From Winogradskyella undariae (lineage in GTDB: Bacteria > Bacteroidota > Bacteroidia > Flavobacteriales > Flavobacteriaceae): DNA of 64,000 bases. The position numbers and the translations under genes are program-made. The DNA is taken from NCBI RefSeq assembly GCF_013285155.1, contig NZ_JABTEL010000004.1, forward strand, positions 124,001-188,000. The letters are read 5' to 3'. Shown here piece after piece: positions 36,490 through 46,184 of the stretch (position 1 is its first letter; every line of letters begins with the position of its first letter). The notes beneath the pieces were generated by a model that was given only the letters and a program-made list of their open reading frames with translations, did no database searches and was not told where the DNA came from.

Positions 36490-36939
36490 TCATAAAACAG
36501 TTTCTATAACATATTTCTGATCTCTAAACACAACCTCATCACCAACACTCTTAGATAATAACAACTGTGCTATTGGTGTTACTGCAGAAATTGCATAATA
36601 TGATGTATTGTCTATCTTAATTTCACCAGCGCTTATTGCTATAAAATAATTAGATTTCGTTGTTTGTACAACACTACCAAAAGCCACTTTATTGTGTTTT
36701 GAGTCTGTATTTATTTTATGAAGAATTTGTTTCTGATTTTCAATTTCAGATAATTGATTACCTGCTTTTTCACGCTCTAACTGCAGCATTGCTCTTCCTG
36801 TTTCGTGCTTATCACCTGCGCTACTTTTAGTTTCAGACTCTAATGAGTATTGAATGTCTGAAATTGCTTTATTCACCGTTAACAATCGGTTATCAATAAA
36901 CCTTAGACATTCCTTATATAGTTCTTCTTTTATATTCAT
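36490..36939 (-). CDS. GreA/GreB-like C-terminal-domain protein
   Basis: A 149-residue protein. An N-terminal coiled-coil (about 1-75, rich in Glu, Lys and Ser) is followed by a beta-rich domain like the FKBP-type C-terminus of transcript cleavage factors (AFGSVVQTTKSNYFIA, then SAVTPIAQLL and SVGDEVVF). It may bind RNA polymerase; the acidic tip needed for transcript cleavage is not obvious. Relatives are sometimes mislabelled '3-oxoacyl-ACP synthase'. The start at 36939 (MNIKEELYKECLRF) overlaps the mtgA stop as ATGA; the longer frame to 36993 is inside mtgA. Confidence 0.75.
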   Translation of the reverse strand: MNIKEELYKECLRFIDNRLLTVNKAISDIQYSLESETKSSAGDKHETGRAMLQLEREKAGNQLSEIENQKQILHKINTDSKHNKVAFGSVVQTTKSNYFIAISAGEIKIDNTSYYAISAVTPIAQLLLSKSVGDEVVFRDQKYVIETVL

Positions 36940-37619
36940 TCTTTTGGCTTTAGATTTAATGTTCCGTAAAATCGCATCTGTTTTACAATCCATTGTTTTC
37001 GTTTTTGAATATAAGCTGATGCCGGATTTGCTTTATAACTTCTAGGATTGGGTAACACCGCAACTATTGCAGCAGCTTCATAAGAGCTTAAATTAGCAGC
37101 CGATTTACGAAACCAATGTTGTGCCGCAGCTTCTACACCGTAAACACCTTTACCCATTTCAATACTATTTAAATACACTTCTAAAATACGCTCTTTACTC
37201 CAGATCGTTTCAATTAAAAAAGTAAAATAAGCTTCTAAACCTTTACGCAACCAACTCCGTTCTGGCCACAAAAACACATTCTTTGCCGTTTGCTGACTAA
37301 TGGTACTTCCGCCTTTAATACGTTTTCCTTTTTTATTATATTCATATGCTTTTTCAATCGCTTCTAAATCAAAACCATTGTGGTTTACAAATTTCTGATC
37401 TTCACTACAAATCACAGCCAATTGCATGTTTTTTGAAATATCTTCTATCGGAACCCAGTCGTGATTCCAAAGATCAGTTTCTTCAGTATTTTCAAAATAT
37501 CGAATAACCATAAGTGGTGTTACAGGGACGGGAACGTATTTAAATAATACGACCAAACCTACGGAAAACAACACACTCCATATAAATAGTTTCGCTATAA
37601 ATCGAAAAAATCTCTTCAT
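36936..37619 (-). CDS. mtgA: Monofunctional biosynthetic peptidoglycan transglycosylase
   Basis: A 227-residue inner-membrane enzyme polymerising lipid II glycan chains. An N-terminal membrane anchor (FIAKLFIWSVLFSVGLVVLF) is followed by the GT51 catalytic domain. Its motifs are present: SEDQKFVNHNGFD with the catalytic Glu, KGGSTISQQTAKN, ERILEVYLNSIEMG, and GVEAAAQHWF. There is no transpeptidase domain. The start at 37619 (MKRFFRFIAKLF) is preferred over the ATG 13 codons upstream, because the membrane anchor then follows directly. Confidence 0.92.
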   Translation of the reverse strand: MKRFFRFIAKLFIWSVLFSVGLVVLFKYVPVPVTPLMVIRYFENTEETDLWNHDWVPIEDISKNMQLAVICSEDQKFVNHNGFDLEAIEKAYEYNKKGKRIKGGSTISQQTAKNVFLWPERSWLRKGLEAYFTFLIETIWSKERILEVYLNSIEMGKGVYGVEAAAQHWFRKSAANLSSYEAAAIVAVLPNPRSYKANPASAYIQKRKQWIVKQMRFYGTLNLKPKE

Positions 37620-37672
37620 CGTTTCATCAAATAAATCTCTAATTGTTTTTAAACACAATAAATTATTAACAC

Positions 37673-37702
37673 AAAAAAAAGCTCCTAAATATAGGAGCTT
37701 TT
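37673..37702 (-). terminator. Terminator after metallopeptidase gene
   Basis: Arms AAAAGCTCCTA and TAGGAGCTTTT pair perfectly with a short loop and an extended T-run on the minus strand, 20 bases past the stop codon. Confidence 0.8.
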
Positions 37703-37721
37703 AAAGTTATAAATTAAGTTA

Positions 37722-40430
37722 TTAATCTACTATAATTTTCTTAGTCACTTTTTTAGTTCCGTCAATTATAGTTAATAAATATACACCTGACTGTGCATTA
37801 TTAAGCTTAATTGCCTCGTTAAAAGTACCAACATTATCAAAATTTTGAGAATAAATTGAACGTCCTCTTATATCGTAAACATTAATTGCTACAGCTTCTC
37901 CTGATGTTGAGTTAAACTGAACATTAAATTCACCGTTGTTTGGATTAGGATAAATACTTAAAGCTTCTAACTCATTGTCTTGTACTGACAACACAGCTTC
38001 AGACGAACTTTGACAAACCTCAATAGTTATTGAATTGATTGAACTAATTGTATTATCTATTGTACTATCTAAAATAAAAAATGACCAATCCCCTTGAGAA
38101 TCTGTTCCGTCTACTTCAGATAAGGCGTTTTCTGGTATAACGGCATCTCCATTACTTATCGTTCCGCAATTAATAACTGAACCTTCATCATCAAAAACAA
38201 AATTAGGGTTAGCACTTCCTGAGCATTCTTGAGATGCTAACTCGATAATAAAAGTTCCTGAATATTCTGGGTGTCTAAATCCATAATATAAATCACCACT
38301 ATCAGGGTGTGTAATATCTACCGAAATATTTGCATCTGTCATAATTAAAGACACAGGAACATTAAGACTGTAACCACTATAATTAGTTGTACTTTCTGGT
38401 ACTGTTAAACCACCAAAATCAAATGTATAACTCTCACAAACATCAACACTTTCATAAACATAGTTACCAACAGCAAAGAAAGCAGTATTAACATTGTAAA
38501 AGATATTGCCTGCTCCTTCAACCATTACACGACACTTAGCACCACTAACATTAGGAACAGTAATATCATGAGAACCATCGTTCGACACATTAGAAGCCAA
38601 AATAGTAGTATATGTTAAACCTTCATCAGTAGATAATAAAATATTCACATTTGAGGCATTAACCCCATTACTTGTTGTACCTGCTACATTCCACGTTATA
38701 GTTTCTGTATCACCAGGTGTCCATACAATCTGATCTGTACTTTGTGAAGTTACTGTAAACGGTCCCGCTGCAGTAACATTAGTGATAGTCATTTCATCAG
38801 AGTCGGTTTGCCCTCCTCTAGCATCATTATCTCTAACTGTTAGCATAAAGTCTATACTTCTGTTTACACTAGATAATTTTTCCCATGTTGTAGAAGTACC
38901 TCCATTAGTTAATACTTCTGAAAGTTGTGGAACATATCTTACAGGGCTTTCAGTACCTTCAAAAGATCTAACTAAAGGTCCTGTTGTAGTTGTTTCAGTT
39001 GGTAAGCCTGCTGAACCTAAATCGTATTGCTCCCAAGTGTAAGTTAAAGTTTCTGTACCATCTACATCAGTAGAGTTACTTCCATCTAATTTATAAGGTG
39101 TTCCTTGAGGTATTGTATAATTAACTCCTGCATTCGCTACTGGCTCTGTATTACCTGTAGATGTTCTACTTACAGGACAAGAACCTGTACTTGTAACGTG
39201 TGCCCAAATACGGTTTATACTAGCTTGATGAAAATAAGCATCACTATTATTCTGTATATTATCAGATCCACAAATACCAGCATATGCCATAATAGTTGAA
39301 CCACTACCTGGTTCATAAGCATTTGCTCCAGATCTTGAATTAGTAGTACAGTTACCATTTGTTCCGTTAAACGTATGTGGACCTCCAAATTGATGTCCTA
39401 GCTCATGTGCTACAAAATCTATATCATAAGCATCACCTACTGGCTGAGAAGAACCAGTTATACCACTAGCCTTACTGTTTGTATTACAAGTAACACCTAA
39501 ACCAGCTAATCCGCCACCTCCTGTGCTAAATGTATGACCTACATCAAAATTAGCAGAGCCTATTGTACTTGTAATAACACTTTGACTTTGGCCTATTAAA
39601 ATACTTTGGTTACTATTAGTAAAAGGGTCATCATCTCCGTCTGTATATATTATAGCTTCATTATTGGCAACTAAAGTCATGGTTATAGATAAATCTCTTT
39701 CGTAAATACCATTAACTCTTGTTAATGTTACGGCTATTGCAGCCATAGCATCTGCAACTGTACCACCATGAAATTGTGTATACTCACCAGTACAAGCAAT
39801 TGCAATACGATAATTTCTTAAGGTACCATCATTTGCATTTCTTTCTGCAGGCTCTTCAAAAGTAGCTCTATTTGAAAGCGAATCATCATCTATAACTCCA
39901 CATTCAAATTCAAAATTTCTTTCTAATAAATCTTTTTTAGAATATACAGTATAAATATTTCCATCTTTAGAAAAAGGATCTATAAATTGAGTTCCTCTTT
40001 CTGTTCCTAAAAACATAGCATGAAGTCCTTTTGAAGTTATACTAAACCTAACAATTTCTGTAGGGTTATCTATACCCTGACCAGCATAACTTCTGGTGTT
40101 CGGATATTTTTCTTGAAGTTCTGGCTCCATAATAGAAGCTTCAAATACTTTAAATTCACTTAATACGCCTTCTGAATTTGGAAAAGAAATAATTGTATTT
40201 CCTATATTGTTTCTATCTCCAACATTTTCTAAAGTATGCTTTAAAGCTTCGAGATTCAGTTGAAAAAACTTTTCAGACTTGAGCTCTACTCTTCTTATAA
40301 CTTGTTCTGTTTGTTCTGCCTTTTGCTCACTAATACTTGTCCATAATTTACTTGTATTTTGTGCCGTAGCAGATAATGAAAAAATCACAGTTAAGACAAA
40401 TGTGATTTTAATAAAATAATTTTTTAACAT
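37722..40430 (-). CDS. Secreted reprolysin-like metallopeptidase with T9SS sorting domain
   Basis: A 902-residue exported protein. It has a signal peptide (ending SATAQN), a propeptide-like region (about 25-200) and a metzincin catalytic domain with zinc motif HELGHQFGGPH (about 342-352). Further on are Ig/PKD-like segments (for example YTIPQGTPYKLDGSNSTDVD), a proprotein-convertase P-like domain (about 655-810, SLIMTDANISVDITHPDSGD) and a C-terminal type A sorting domain (LSIYPNPNNGEF, ending VTKKIIVD). The latter directs secretion through the type IX system and surface attachment. It probably digests extracellular protein. It is monocistronic, bounded by terminators. Confidence 0.92.
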   Translation of the reverse strand: MLKNYFIKITFVLTVIFSLSATAQNTSKLWTSISEQKAEQTEQVIRRVELKSEKFFQLNLEALKHTLENVGDRNNIGNTIISFPNSEGVLSEFKVFEASIMEPELQEKYPNTRSYAGQGIDNPTEIVRFSITSKGLHAMFLGTERGTQFIDPFSKDGNIYTVYSKKDLLERNFEFECGVIDDDSLSNRATFEEPAERNANDGTLRNYRIAIACTGEYTQFHGGTVADAMAAIAVTLTRVNGIYERDLSITMTLVANNEAIIYTDGDDDPFTNSNQSILIGQSQSVITSTIGSANFDVGHTFSTGGGGLAGLGVTCNTNSKASGITGSSQPVGDAYDIDFVAHELGHQFGGPHTFNGTNGNCTTNSRSGANAYEPGSGSTIMAYAGICGSDNIQNNSDAYFHQASINRIWAHVTSTGSCPVSRTSTGNTEPVANAGVNYTIPQGTPYKLDGSNSTDVDGTETLTYTWEQYDLGSAGLPTETTTTGPLVRSFEGTESPVRYVPQLSEVLTNGGTSTTWEKLSSVNRSIDFMLTVRDNDARGGQTDSDEMTITNVTAAGPFTVTSQSTDQIVWTPGDTETITWNVAGTTSNGVNASNVNILLSTDEGLTYTTILASNVSNDGSHDITVPNVSGAKCRVMVEGAGNIFYNVNTAFFAVGNYVYESVDVCESYTFDFGGLTVPESTTNYSGYSLNVPVSLIMTDANISVDITHPDSGDLYYGFRHPEYSGTFIIELASQECSGSANPNFVFDDEGSVINCGTISNGDAVIPENALSEVDGTDSQGDWSFFILDSTIDNTISSINSITIEVCQSSSEAVLSVQDNELEALSIYPNPNNGEFNVQFNSTSGEAVAINVYDIRGRSIYSQNFDNVGTFNEAIKLNNAQSGVYLLTIIDGTKKVTKKIIVD

Positions 40431-40492
40431 ATATTTTTCTTTTTTGATAGCGCATAAAGTTAAGCTATTTATTTTAAAATAGTCAGAAGCCT

Positions 40493-40520
40493 AAAAAAGC
40501 CCCTGTATTAACAGGGGCTT
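40493..40520 (-). terminator. Second terminator after accC
   Basis: Arms AAGCCCCTGT and ACAGGGGCTT pair over 10 bp with a four-base loop, then a T-run on the minus strand. With the hairpin at 40535-40565 it forms tandem terminators between accC and the metallopeptidase gene. Confidence 0.75.
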
Positions 40521-40534
40521 ATAACGCATAAAAG

Positions 40535-40565
40535 CAAAAAACCCAAACTTTTACGTTTGGGTTTT
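40535..40565 (-). terminator. First terminator after accC
   Basis: Arms AAAACCCAAAC and GTTTGGGTTTT pair perfectly with a seven-base loop; a T-run follows on the minus strand. It starts four bases past the accC stop codon. Confidence 0.8.
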
Positions 40566-40568
40566 AAT

Positions 40569-41921
40569 TTATTCTTCAATCTCTTTTTCTAATACAAAGT
40601 CTTCCATAAATTTCGTGGTATAATTACCAGCTAAATAATCTGGATGATCCATCAATTGCCTATGGAAAGGTATTGTTGTTTTAATACCTTCGATTACAAA
40701 TTCATCTAAAGCACGTTTCATTTTATTAATAGCTTCTTCTCTAGTTTGAGCTGTTGTAATCAACTTTGCTATCATAGAATCGTAATTTGGAGGAATACTA
40801 TAACCTGCATAAACATGCGTATCTAATCTTACTCCATGACCTCCCGGTGCGTGTAGCGTTGTGATTTTTCCTGGTGAAGGTCTAAAATCGTTAAATGGAT
40901 CTTCAGCATTTATTCTACATTCTATTGAATGCAGATTTGGCGTATAGTTTTTACCAGAAATTGGAACTCCTGCTGCGACTAATATTTGTTCACGGATTAA
41001 ATCGAAATCAATAACTTGTTCCGTTATTGGATGCTCTACCTGAATACGTGTATTCATCTCCATAAAATAGAAATTTCTATGTTTATCTACTAGAAATTCT
41101 ACAGTACCAGCACCTTCATACTTAATGTACTCAGCGGCTTTTACAGCAGCTTTACCCATTTTAGTTCTCAATTTATCTGTCATAAACGGAGAAGGCACTT
41201 CTTCTGTTAATTTTTGGTGACGTCTTTGTATAGAACAATCACGTTCTGATAAATGACAAGCTTTTCCACGAGAATCACCTACAATTTGTATTTCGATATG
41301 GCGAGGCTCTTCTATAAGCTTCTCCATATACATATCATCATTTCCAAAAGCTGCTTTAGATTCAGATCTTGCTGATTCCCATGCATTCTGTAGATCTTCT
41401 GGTTTCCAAACGGCACGCATGCCTTTTCCACCACCACCGGCTGAAGCTTTAAGCATAACAGGATAACCTGTTTCTTTAGCTACTTTTATACATTCTTCAA
41501 AAGTTTCAATGACTCCTTCACTACCAGGTACACAAGGCACACCTGCAGCCTTCATTGTAGCTTTAGCATTGGCTTTATCACCCATACGGTTTATCATATC
41601 TTCTGACGCACCAATGAATTTTACGCCATGCTCTTCACAAATTTTAGAAAATTTAGCATTTTCAGATAAAAAACCATATCCAGGATGTATAGCGTCTGCA
41701 TTTGTAATTTCTGCAGCAGCAATAATGTTAGACATTTTAAGATAAGACTCACTACTTGAAGGTGGGCCAATACATACTGCTTCGTCTGCAAACTTAACGT
41801 GAAGACTCTCTGCATCTGCAGTAGAGTAAACCGCTACCGTTTTAATGCCCATTTCTTTACAGGTTCTAATAACTCTAAGAGCTATTTCACCTCTATTGGC
41901 AATTAATATTTTTTTAAACAT
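40569..41921 (-). CDS. accC: Acetyl-CoA carboxylase, biotin carboxylase subunit
   Basis: A 450-residue ATP-grasp enzyme that carboxylates biotin on AccB, the first half-reaction to malonyl-CoA. It starts [20 protein letters not shown], with ATP-binding [17 protein letters not shown], the bicarbonate/biotin site [12 protein letters not shown](I)TE and the C-terminal RINAEDP motif. Length is normal. It is the last gene of fabH-accB-accC, 75 bases after accB, and is closed by tandem terminators. Confidence 0.95.
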   Translation of the reverse strand: MFKKILIANRGEIALRVIRTCKEMGIKTVAVYSTADAESLHVKFADEAVCIGPPSSSESYLKMSNIIAAAEITNADAIHPGYGFLSENAKFSKICEEHGVKFIGASEDMINRMGDKANAKATMKAAGVPCVPGSEGVIETFEECIKVAKETGYPVMLKASAGGGGKGMRAVWKPEDLQNAWESARSESKAAFGNDDMYMEKLIEEPRHIEIQIVGDSRGKACHLSERDCSIQRRHQKLTEEVPSPFMTDKLRTKMGKAAVKAAEYIKYEGAGTVEFLVDKHRNFYFMEMNTRIQVEHPITEQVIDFDLIREQILVAAGVPISGKNYTPNLHSIECRINAEDPFNDFRPSPGKITTLHAPGGHGVRLDTHVYAGYSIPPNYDSMIAKLITTAQTREEAINKMKRALDEFVIEGIKTTIPFHRQLMDHPDYLAGNYTTKFMEDFVLEKEIEE

Positions 41922-41996
41922 AACTTTTTAATATTTAAAATCTCAAATTCCAAATTCCGATGTAATAGGAATTATGTTTTGGAATTTTAAATTTGG

Positions 41997-42473
41997 TTAT
42001 GATGGATCAACTAAAAATAAGGGTTGATCAAATTCAACAGGTGTTGAATCGTCAACAAGTACTTTTACGATTTTTCCTGAAATTTCTGACTCAATCTCGT
42101 TGAACAATTTCATTGCTTCAATAACACAAAGTACATCTCCTTCTTTTATATCTGTACCCACTTCAACAAAGACCGGTTTGTCTGGAGATGGTTTACGATA
42201 AAATGTACCAATAATTGGTGATTTTATAGTAATATATTTTGAATCCTCAGTAGCCGGGGTTGCTGGAACAACTTCTGCCGCAGGTACAACTGATTGTTGT
42301 GGCATTTGTTGTTGAGGCATAGCTGATTGCATCGGGATTTGCTGAACAATTGTAGTCTCATTCTCAGAACCTGTTCTGATCGTAATTTTAATATCGTCCA
42401 TTTCTAACTTAACTTCACTTGCACCAGATTTAGCCACAAATTTTATTAAGTTTTGAATTTCTTTTATATCCAT
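41997..42473 (-). CDS. accB: Biotin carboxyl carrier protein of acetyl-CoA carboxylase
   Basis: A 158-residue carrier. The N-terminal segment (MDIKEIQNLIKFVAKS) and a Gln/Pro/Ala-rich linker (about 70-95) lead to the biotinyl domain with biotin-acceptor Lys about 121 in VIEAMKLFNEIE. The ATG at 42473 is preferred over the longer frame from 42569, which runs back into fabH. It lies 31 bases after fabH and before accC, so the operon supplies malonyl-CoA for the FabH reaction. Confidence 0.94.
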   Translation of the reverse strand: MDIKEIQNLIKFVAKSGASEVKLEMDDIKITIRTGSENETTIVQQIPMQSAMPQQQMPQQSVVPAAEVVPATPATEDSKYITIKSPIIGTFYRKPSPDKPVFVEVGTDIKEGDVLCVIEAMKLFNEIESEISGKIVKVLVDDSTPVEFDQPLFLVDPS

Positions 42474-42504
42474 AATATAAGATATTTTGTTAGTTAGTTT
42501 TTTT

Positions 42505-43500
42505 TTAGGAGTTATAGGCCCATTTAAAATAAATTGAACCCCAAGTAAATCCACCACCAAAGGCAGCAAATATTATTTTATCACCTTTTTTAAGTTTTGA
42601 TTCGAAATCAAATAATAATAAAGGTAGTGTTGCAGAAGTTGTATTACCATACTTCTCTATATTCATTAAGACTTTATCTTCTTCTAAATTGATTCTATTA
42701 GCTGTAGCATCAATAATACGCTTATTAGCTTGGTGTGCTGCTAGCCATGAAATATCATCATTGGTAAGATCATTTCTCTTCATAATCTTTTCGGCCACAT
42801 CTGCCATGTTAAAAACCGCATTTTTAAATACCGTTTTCCCATCTTGGAATACATAGTGTTTACCTTCGTCGAAAGTTTCTTTAGTAATAGGGTAAGAAGA
42901 ACCACCATAGGTAGCTTGTAGAAAATCTCTTCCTTCACCATTACTTCTTAACAATTCATCTTGTAAACCTAAACCTTCTTCATTGGGTTCAAAAAGCACA
43001 GCACCTGCTCCATCTCCAAAAATAATACATGTAGCTCTGTCTTTATAATCTATAAATGAAGAATTTTTATCTGCGCCTATTAAAAGAATTTTTTTGTATC
43101 GACCGGATTCGATGTAGGCTGTTGCAGTAGACATCCCGAATAAGAAACTAGAACACGCTGCTTCTAAATCGAAAGAGAATGCATTTACAGCTCCAATTTC
43201 TGTCGCTGTATACGCAGCTGTTGAAGCTGCTTTCATATCTGGTGATGCAGTACAAACAATCACCAAATCAATTTCTTTTGGGTCTAAGCCTTTTTTCTGA
43301 ATAAGATTTTCAGCTGCTTTTATAGCGAGGTACGATGTACCTTTACCTTCTTCTTTAAGAATTCGTCGCTCCTTAATACCTGTTCTAGAAGTGATCCATT
43401 CATCATTTGTCTCAACCATTGTTTCAAGAATCTTGTTAGTTAAAACAAAATCAGGTACATAGCCTCCGACAGCTGTAATTGCCGCTGTGATTTTACTCAT
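42505..43500 (-). CDS. fabH: 3-oxoacyl-ACP synthase III (KAS III)
   Basis: A 331-residue condensing enzyme that starts fatty acid synthesis from acyl-CoA and malonyl-ACP. The catalytic triad is seen as Cys about 114 (EAACSSFLFG), His about 255 (AAHQANKRI) and Asn about 285 (YGNTTSAT). Branched primers are likely in this phylum. The gene lies between rpmF and accB. plsX, often found between rpmF and fabH in other bacteria, is absent here. Confidence 0.94.
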   Translation of the reverse strand: MSKITAAITAVGGYVPDFVLTNKILETMVETNDEWITSRTGIKERRILKEEGKGTSYLAIKAAENLIQKKGLDPKEIDLVIVCTASPDMKAASTAAYTATEIGAVNAFSFDLEAACSSFLFGMSTATAYIESGRYKKILLIGADKNSSFIDYKDRATCIIFGDGAGAVLFEPNEEGLGLQDELLRSNGEGRDFLQATYGGSSYPITKETFDEGKHYVFQDGKTVFKNAVFNMADVAEKIMKRNDLTNDDISWLAAHQANKRIIDATANRINLEEDKVLMNIEKYGNTTSATLPLLLFDFESKLKKGDKIIFAAFGGGFTWGSIYFKWAYNS

Positions 43501-43622
43501 TATTAGCTTTTAGATTAATTAAAAATATGAAAAATTGATATACTATATTCAATTCTCCTTGATTTTAGCAAAAAATAGAAACGCAAAGTAAGTGGTTTTT
43601 GCGGTATTGAAAAAATAATAAC

Positions 43623-43650
43623 AAAAAAAACGCTCACAAAGGAGCGTTTT
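43623..43650 (-). terminator. Terminator after rpmF
   Basis: Arms AAAACGCTC and GAGCGTTTT pair perfectly with a six-base loop, followed by a run of T on the minus strand. It lies 21 bases past rpmF, separating yceD-rpmF from fabH. Confidence 0.8.
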
Positions 43651-43670
43651 CTTGTATGCATGCATAGTAC

Positions 43671-43874
43671 TTATGCTACATTTTCTTCTTCAACAGAGTT
43701 GTCAATTAAGACTTGACCTCTGTAGTATAATTTACCATCATGCCAATGAGCTCTATGGTATAAATGTGGCTCACCAGTTGTAGGGCAAGTTGCTATTTGA
43801 GGTACAGAAGCTTTATAATGTGTTCTTCTTTTATCTCTTCTTGTTTTCGAAATTTTACGCTTTGGATGTGCCAT
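43671..43874 (-). CDS. rpmF: 50S ribosomal protein L32
   Basis: A 67-residue ribosomal protein starting [20 protein letters not shown], the conserved basic N-terminus of L32. [14 protein letters not shown] carries only one of the usual zinc-binding cysteines, so this is a zinc-free C- form. It follows yceD after eight bases, the usual pair. Confidence 0.97.
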   Translation of the reverse strand: MAHPKRKISKTRRDKRRTHYKASVPQIATCPTTGEPHLYHRAHWHDGKLYYRGQVLIDNSVEEENVA

Positions 43875-43882
43875 TTTAAATG

Positions 43883-44422
43883 TTATTTATCCGTTAATAG
43901 TTTTTTTAAATTATCCCAACGAGGATCATTATCCTCTGGTGATTTTGTTTTTTGATCCTCACTTGGACTCAATTCTTCTAGTTTTGAAAGTATATCGGAC
44001 TGTAATGTACCGTCTTCTATACCTGGATGAACTCTTTTTATAGGAACTGCTAAAATAATTAACTCATATATATATTGAGCTATATTAATTTCATACTCGC
44101 CATGCGCTACAATTAAGATATCTTCATTCTCGTCATTGTACTCATCACCAAACTTTACTACCAATTTAAAATTGTCGTCAATAGCTTGGTCATATGGCTC
44201 ATTCGTTATATCACAATTAACATTTACAGACCCTTTCGCTGAAAAAAACAACTCAAAAAAGGTTGATTTTTTATCGAATTTCAGGTCAATTTTCACGTCA
44301 ACTGCGTTAAATTCATCGTATTCAAAATGTTCAAAGAACGCGTTACCAATTTGATAATCAAAATGATGCTCTCCTATTTTTAATCCTACAAAAGGGATAG
44401 TATAAGATTTTAATGCCTTCAT
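43883..44422 (-). CDS. YceD/DUF177 family protein
   Basis: A 179-residue protein of the YceD (DUF177) family, whose genes pair with rpmF in most bacteria and whose products are implicated in 23S rRNA or ribosome assembly. Recognisable segments are [16 protein letters not shown] and [19 protein letters not shown] sequence (seen as [20 protein letters not shown]). A -7 box TATATTTG (44452-44445) places transcription start near 44439. This rules out the longer frame from 44488 and supports ATG 44422 ([14 protein letters not shown]) or 44434. Confidence 0.85.
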   Translation of the reverse strand: MKALKSYTIPFVGLKIGEHHFDYQIGNAFFEHFEYDEFNAVDVKIDLKFDKKSTFFELFFSAKGSVNVNCDITNEPYDQAIDDNFKLVVKFGDEYNDENEDILIVAHGEYEINIAQYIYELIILAVPIKRVHPGIEDGTLQSDILSKLEELSPSEDQKTKSPEDNDPRWDNLKKLLTDK

Positions 44423-44444
44423 TATCACATTCATTTTGAGCGTG

Positions 44445-44452
44445 CAAATATA
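44445..44452 (-). promoter_or_regulatory. -7 promoter box of yceD-rpmF
   Basis: TATATTTG on the minus strand fits TAnnTTTG. A CTTG lies 17 bases upstream as a weak -33 element. It decides between candidate start codons of the yceD gene. Confidence 0.5.
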
Positions 44453-44501
44453 TAAATTTTTATTTACTTCAAGCCTAGATATCAACAAATTTTGTTTATA
44501 A

Positions 44502-45542
44502 CTATCTAGACAACCTTTTTAACGGGTTTTTACTATAAATATTGTACTCTTCTCTTTTTCTAAAGATCTCTATTGCAGTTACAATAGCTTGTTTCATAGA
44601 GCTTTCATCAGCAATACCTTTTCCTGCTATTTCATAAGCCGTACCGTGATCAGGTGACGTTCTAACTTTATCTAAACCTGCTGTATAGTTAACACCTTTA
44701 CCAAAAGCTATCGTTTTAAAAGGTATTAAACCCTGATCGTGATAGGATGCTATAATCGCATCAAAATTACGGTAAGTATTGGACCCAAAAAAACTATCGG
44801 CAGAATAAGGACCGTAAACAAGACTGCCATCTTTCTTAATTTTTTCTAAAGCTGGTTTTAAAACAACATCATCTTCATTACCAATAACTCCATTATCTCC
44901 CGCATGAGGATTAATGGCTAACACAGCAATCTTTGGTTTTCTAATTCCAAAATCTTGCTTTAAGGATTTTGTTACGGTTGCAATTTTTTCCTTTATAAGA
45001 TCTTCTGTTATGGTTTCACTCGCATCTTTTAAGGGAACATGATCGGTTAAAAGTCCGACTCTTAATTCATCTGAAACCATAAACATTAAACTTTTTCCAT
45101 TTAAAGCTTTTGCTAAATAGTCTGTATGACCAGGAAAATTAAAGGTTTCTGATTGAATATTATGTTTATTAATCGGTGCCGTTACCAATACATCTATTGT
45201 TGCTTCCTTTAAAGCATTGGTTGCTGCCTCTAGAGATTTTATAGCATATTCACCTATTTTTTTATCTTCTGTTCCAAATTCAATTTTCACAGGCTCCTTC
45301 CAAACATTGACCACATTCACTTTACCGTGAACGGCTTTTTCTGGCGATTCTATACCATAAAAATTAATTTTACTATTAAAATGATTTTTAAAAAACTGCA
45401 TAGTTTTAGCTGAAGCGAAAATAACAGGAGTATTTAATTCTAAAGACCTTGGATCTTCGTATGTCTTAATGACTATTTCTGCACCAATACCATTGAGATC
45501 ACCAATTGAAATCCCTACAATTATCTTTTCGTCTTTTTTCAT
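44502..45542 (-). CDS. pdxA: 4-hydroxythreonine-4-phosphate dehydrogenase
   Basis: A 346-residue enzyme of pyridoxal 5'-phosphate synthesis that oxidises 4-phosphohydroxy-L-threonine. Motifs present are GISIGDLNGIGAEI near the start, FPGHTDYLA, the metal site His in NPHAGDNG and in ASYHDQGLIPFK, and VRTSPDHGTAYEIAG. Length is normal. It is divergent from ribE, with interleaved promoter boxes between 45553 and 45574. Confidence 0.94.
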   Translation of the reverse strand: MKKDEKIIVGISIGDLNGIGAEIVIKTYEDPRSLELNTPVIFASAKTMQFFKNHFNSKINFYGIESPEKAVHGKVNVVNVWKEPVKIEFGTEDKKIGEYAIKSLEAATNALKEATIDVLVTAPINKHNIQSETFNFPGHTDYLAKALNGKSLMFMVSDELRVGLLTDHVPLKDASETITEDLIKEKIATVTKSLKQDFGIRKPKIAVLAINPHAGDNGVIGNEDDVVLKPALEKIKKDGSLVYGPYSADSFFGSNTYRNFDAIIASYHDQGLIPFKTIAFGKGVNYTAGLDKVRTSPDHGTAYEIAGKGIADESSMKQAIVTAIEIFRKREEYNIYSKNPLKRLSR

Positions 45543-45552
45543 TTTTTGTATT

Positions 45553-45574
45553 TAACTTTGTAATTGCAAATTTA
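45553..45574. promoter_or_regulatory. Interleaved divergent -7 boxes, ribE and pdxA
   Basis: TAACTTTG (45553-45560) faces ribE on the plus strand; TAAATTTG (45574-45567 on the minus strand) faces pdxA. The two boxes point towards each other with six bases between, so transcription of the two vitamin genes starts from overlapping DNA. -33 elements are not clear. Confidence 0.4.
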
Positions 45575-45593
45575 ACTAAATAAAGCACAAATT

Positions 45594-46184
45594 ATGTTCA
45601 CAGGTATTATAGAAGATCTAGGAAAAATTGAGAAATTAAAAAAAGAAGATGGTAATCTTCATATTACGGTTCATAGTTCTATAACAAATGAATTAAAAAT
45701 TGACCAAAGCGTTGCTCATAACGGCGTATGCTTAACTGTTGTAAATATAGCCGGAGATACTTACACTGTAACTGCTATCCAAGAAACTTTAGATAAAACT
45801 AACTTAGGGCTACTAAAGGAAAATGATACTATAAATATAGAACGCGCTATGAAACTAGGCGACCGACTTGACGGACATATTGTACAAGGCCACGTAGATC
45901 AAACGGCTAAATGTATTAGTATATTAGAAAAAGAAGGAAGTTGGTTTTTTACTTTTGATTATGATAAAAACCTAAATAACATAACTATAGAAAAAGGTTC
46001 TATTACTGTAAATGGGGTAAGCTTAACTGTTGTTAATTCTAAACTTAATAGTTTCTCTGTAGCTATTATACCTTATACTTATAACCACACTACATTTAAA
46101 CACATAAAAGACGGAGATACTATAAATTTAGAATTTGATGTTATTGGAAAATATGTAGCACGATTAAACGACTTACGTAATTAA
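45594..46184 (+). CDS. ribE: Riboflavin synthase, alpha subunit
   Basis: A 196-residue enzyme that dismutates two lumazines to riboflavin. The duplicated lumazine-binding domains are visible: MFTGIIEDLG with NGVCLTVV, then GHIVQGHVDQ and a second copy NGVSLTVV. Length is slightly short of 210 but normal. No FMN riboswitch is visible in the 50-base gap upstream. Its end overlaps the convergent small gene by four bases. Confidence 0.95.
   Translation: MFTGIIEDLGKIEKLKKEDGNLHITVHSSITNELKIDQSVAHNGVCLTVVNIAGDTYTVTAIQETLDKTNLGLLKENDTINIERAMKLGDRLDGHIVQGHVDQTAKCISILEKEGSWFFTFDYDKNLNNITIEKGSITVNGVSLTVVNSKLNSFSVAIIPYTYNHTTFKHIKDGDTINLEFDVIGKYVARLNDLRN

Noticed and set aside
36490..36939. Annotation as 3-oxoacyl-ACP synthase
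   Set aside because: No thiolase-fold motifs; coiled-coil plus GreA/B-like C-terminal domain fits better.
45543..45593. FMN riboswitch before ribE
   Set aside because: The gap is only 51 bases and holds promoter boxes, with no room for the conserved six-helix aptamer.
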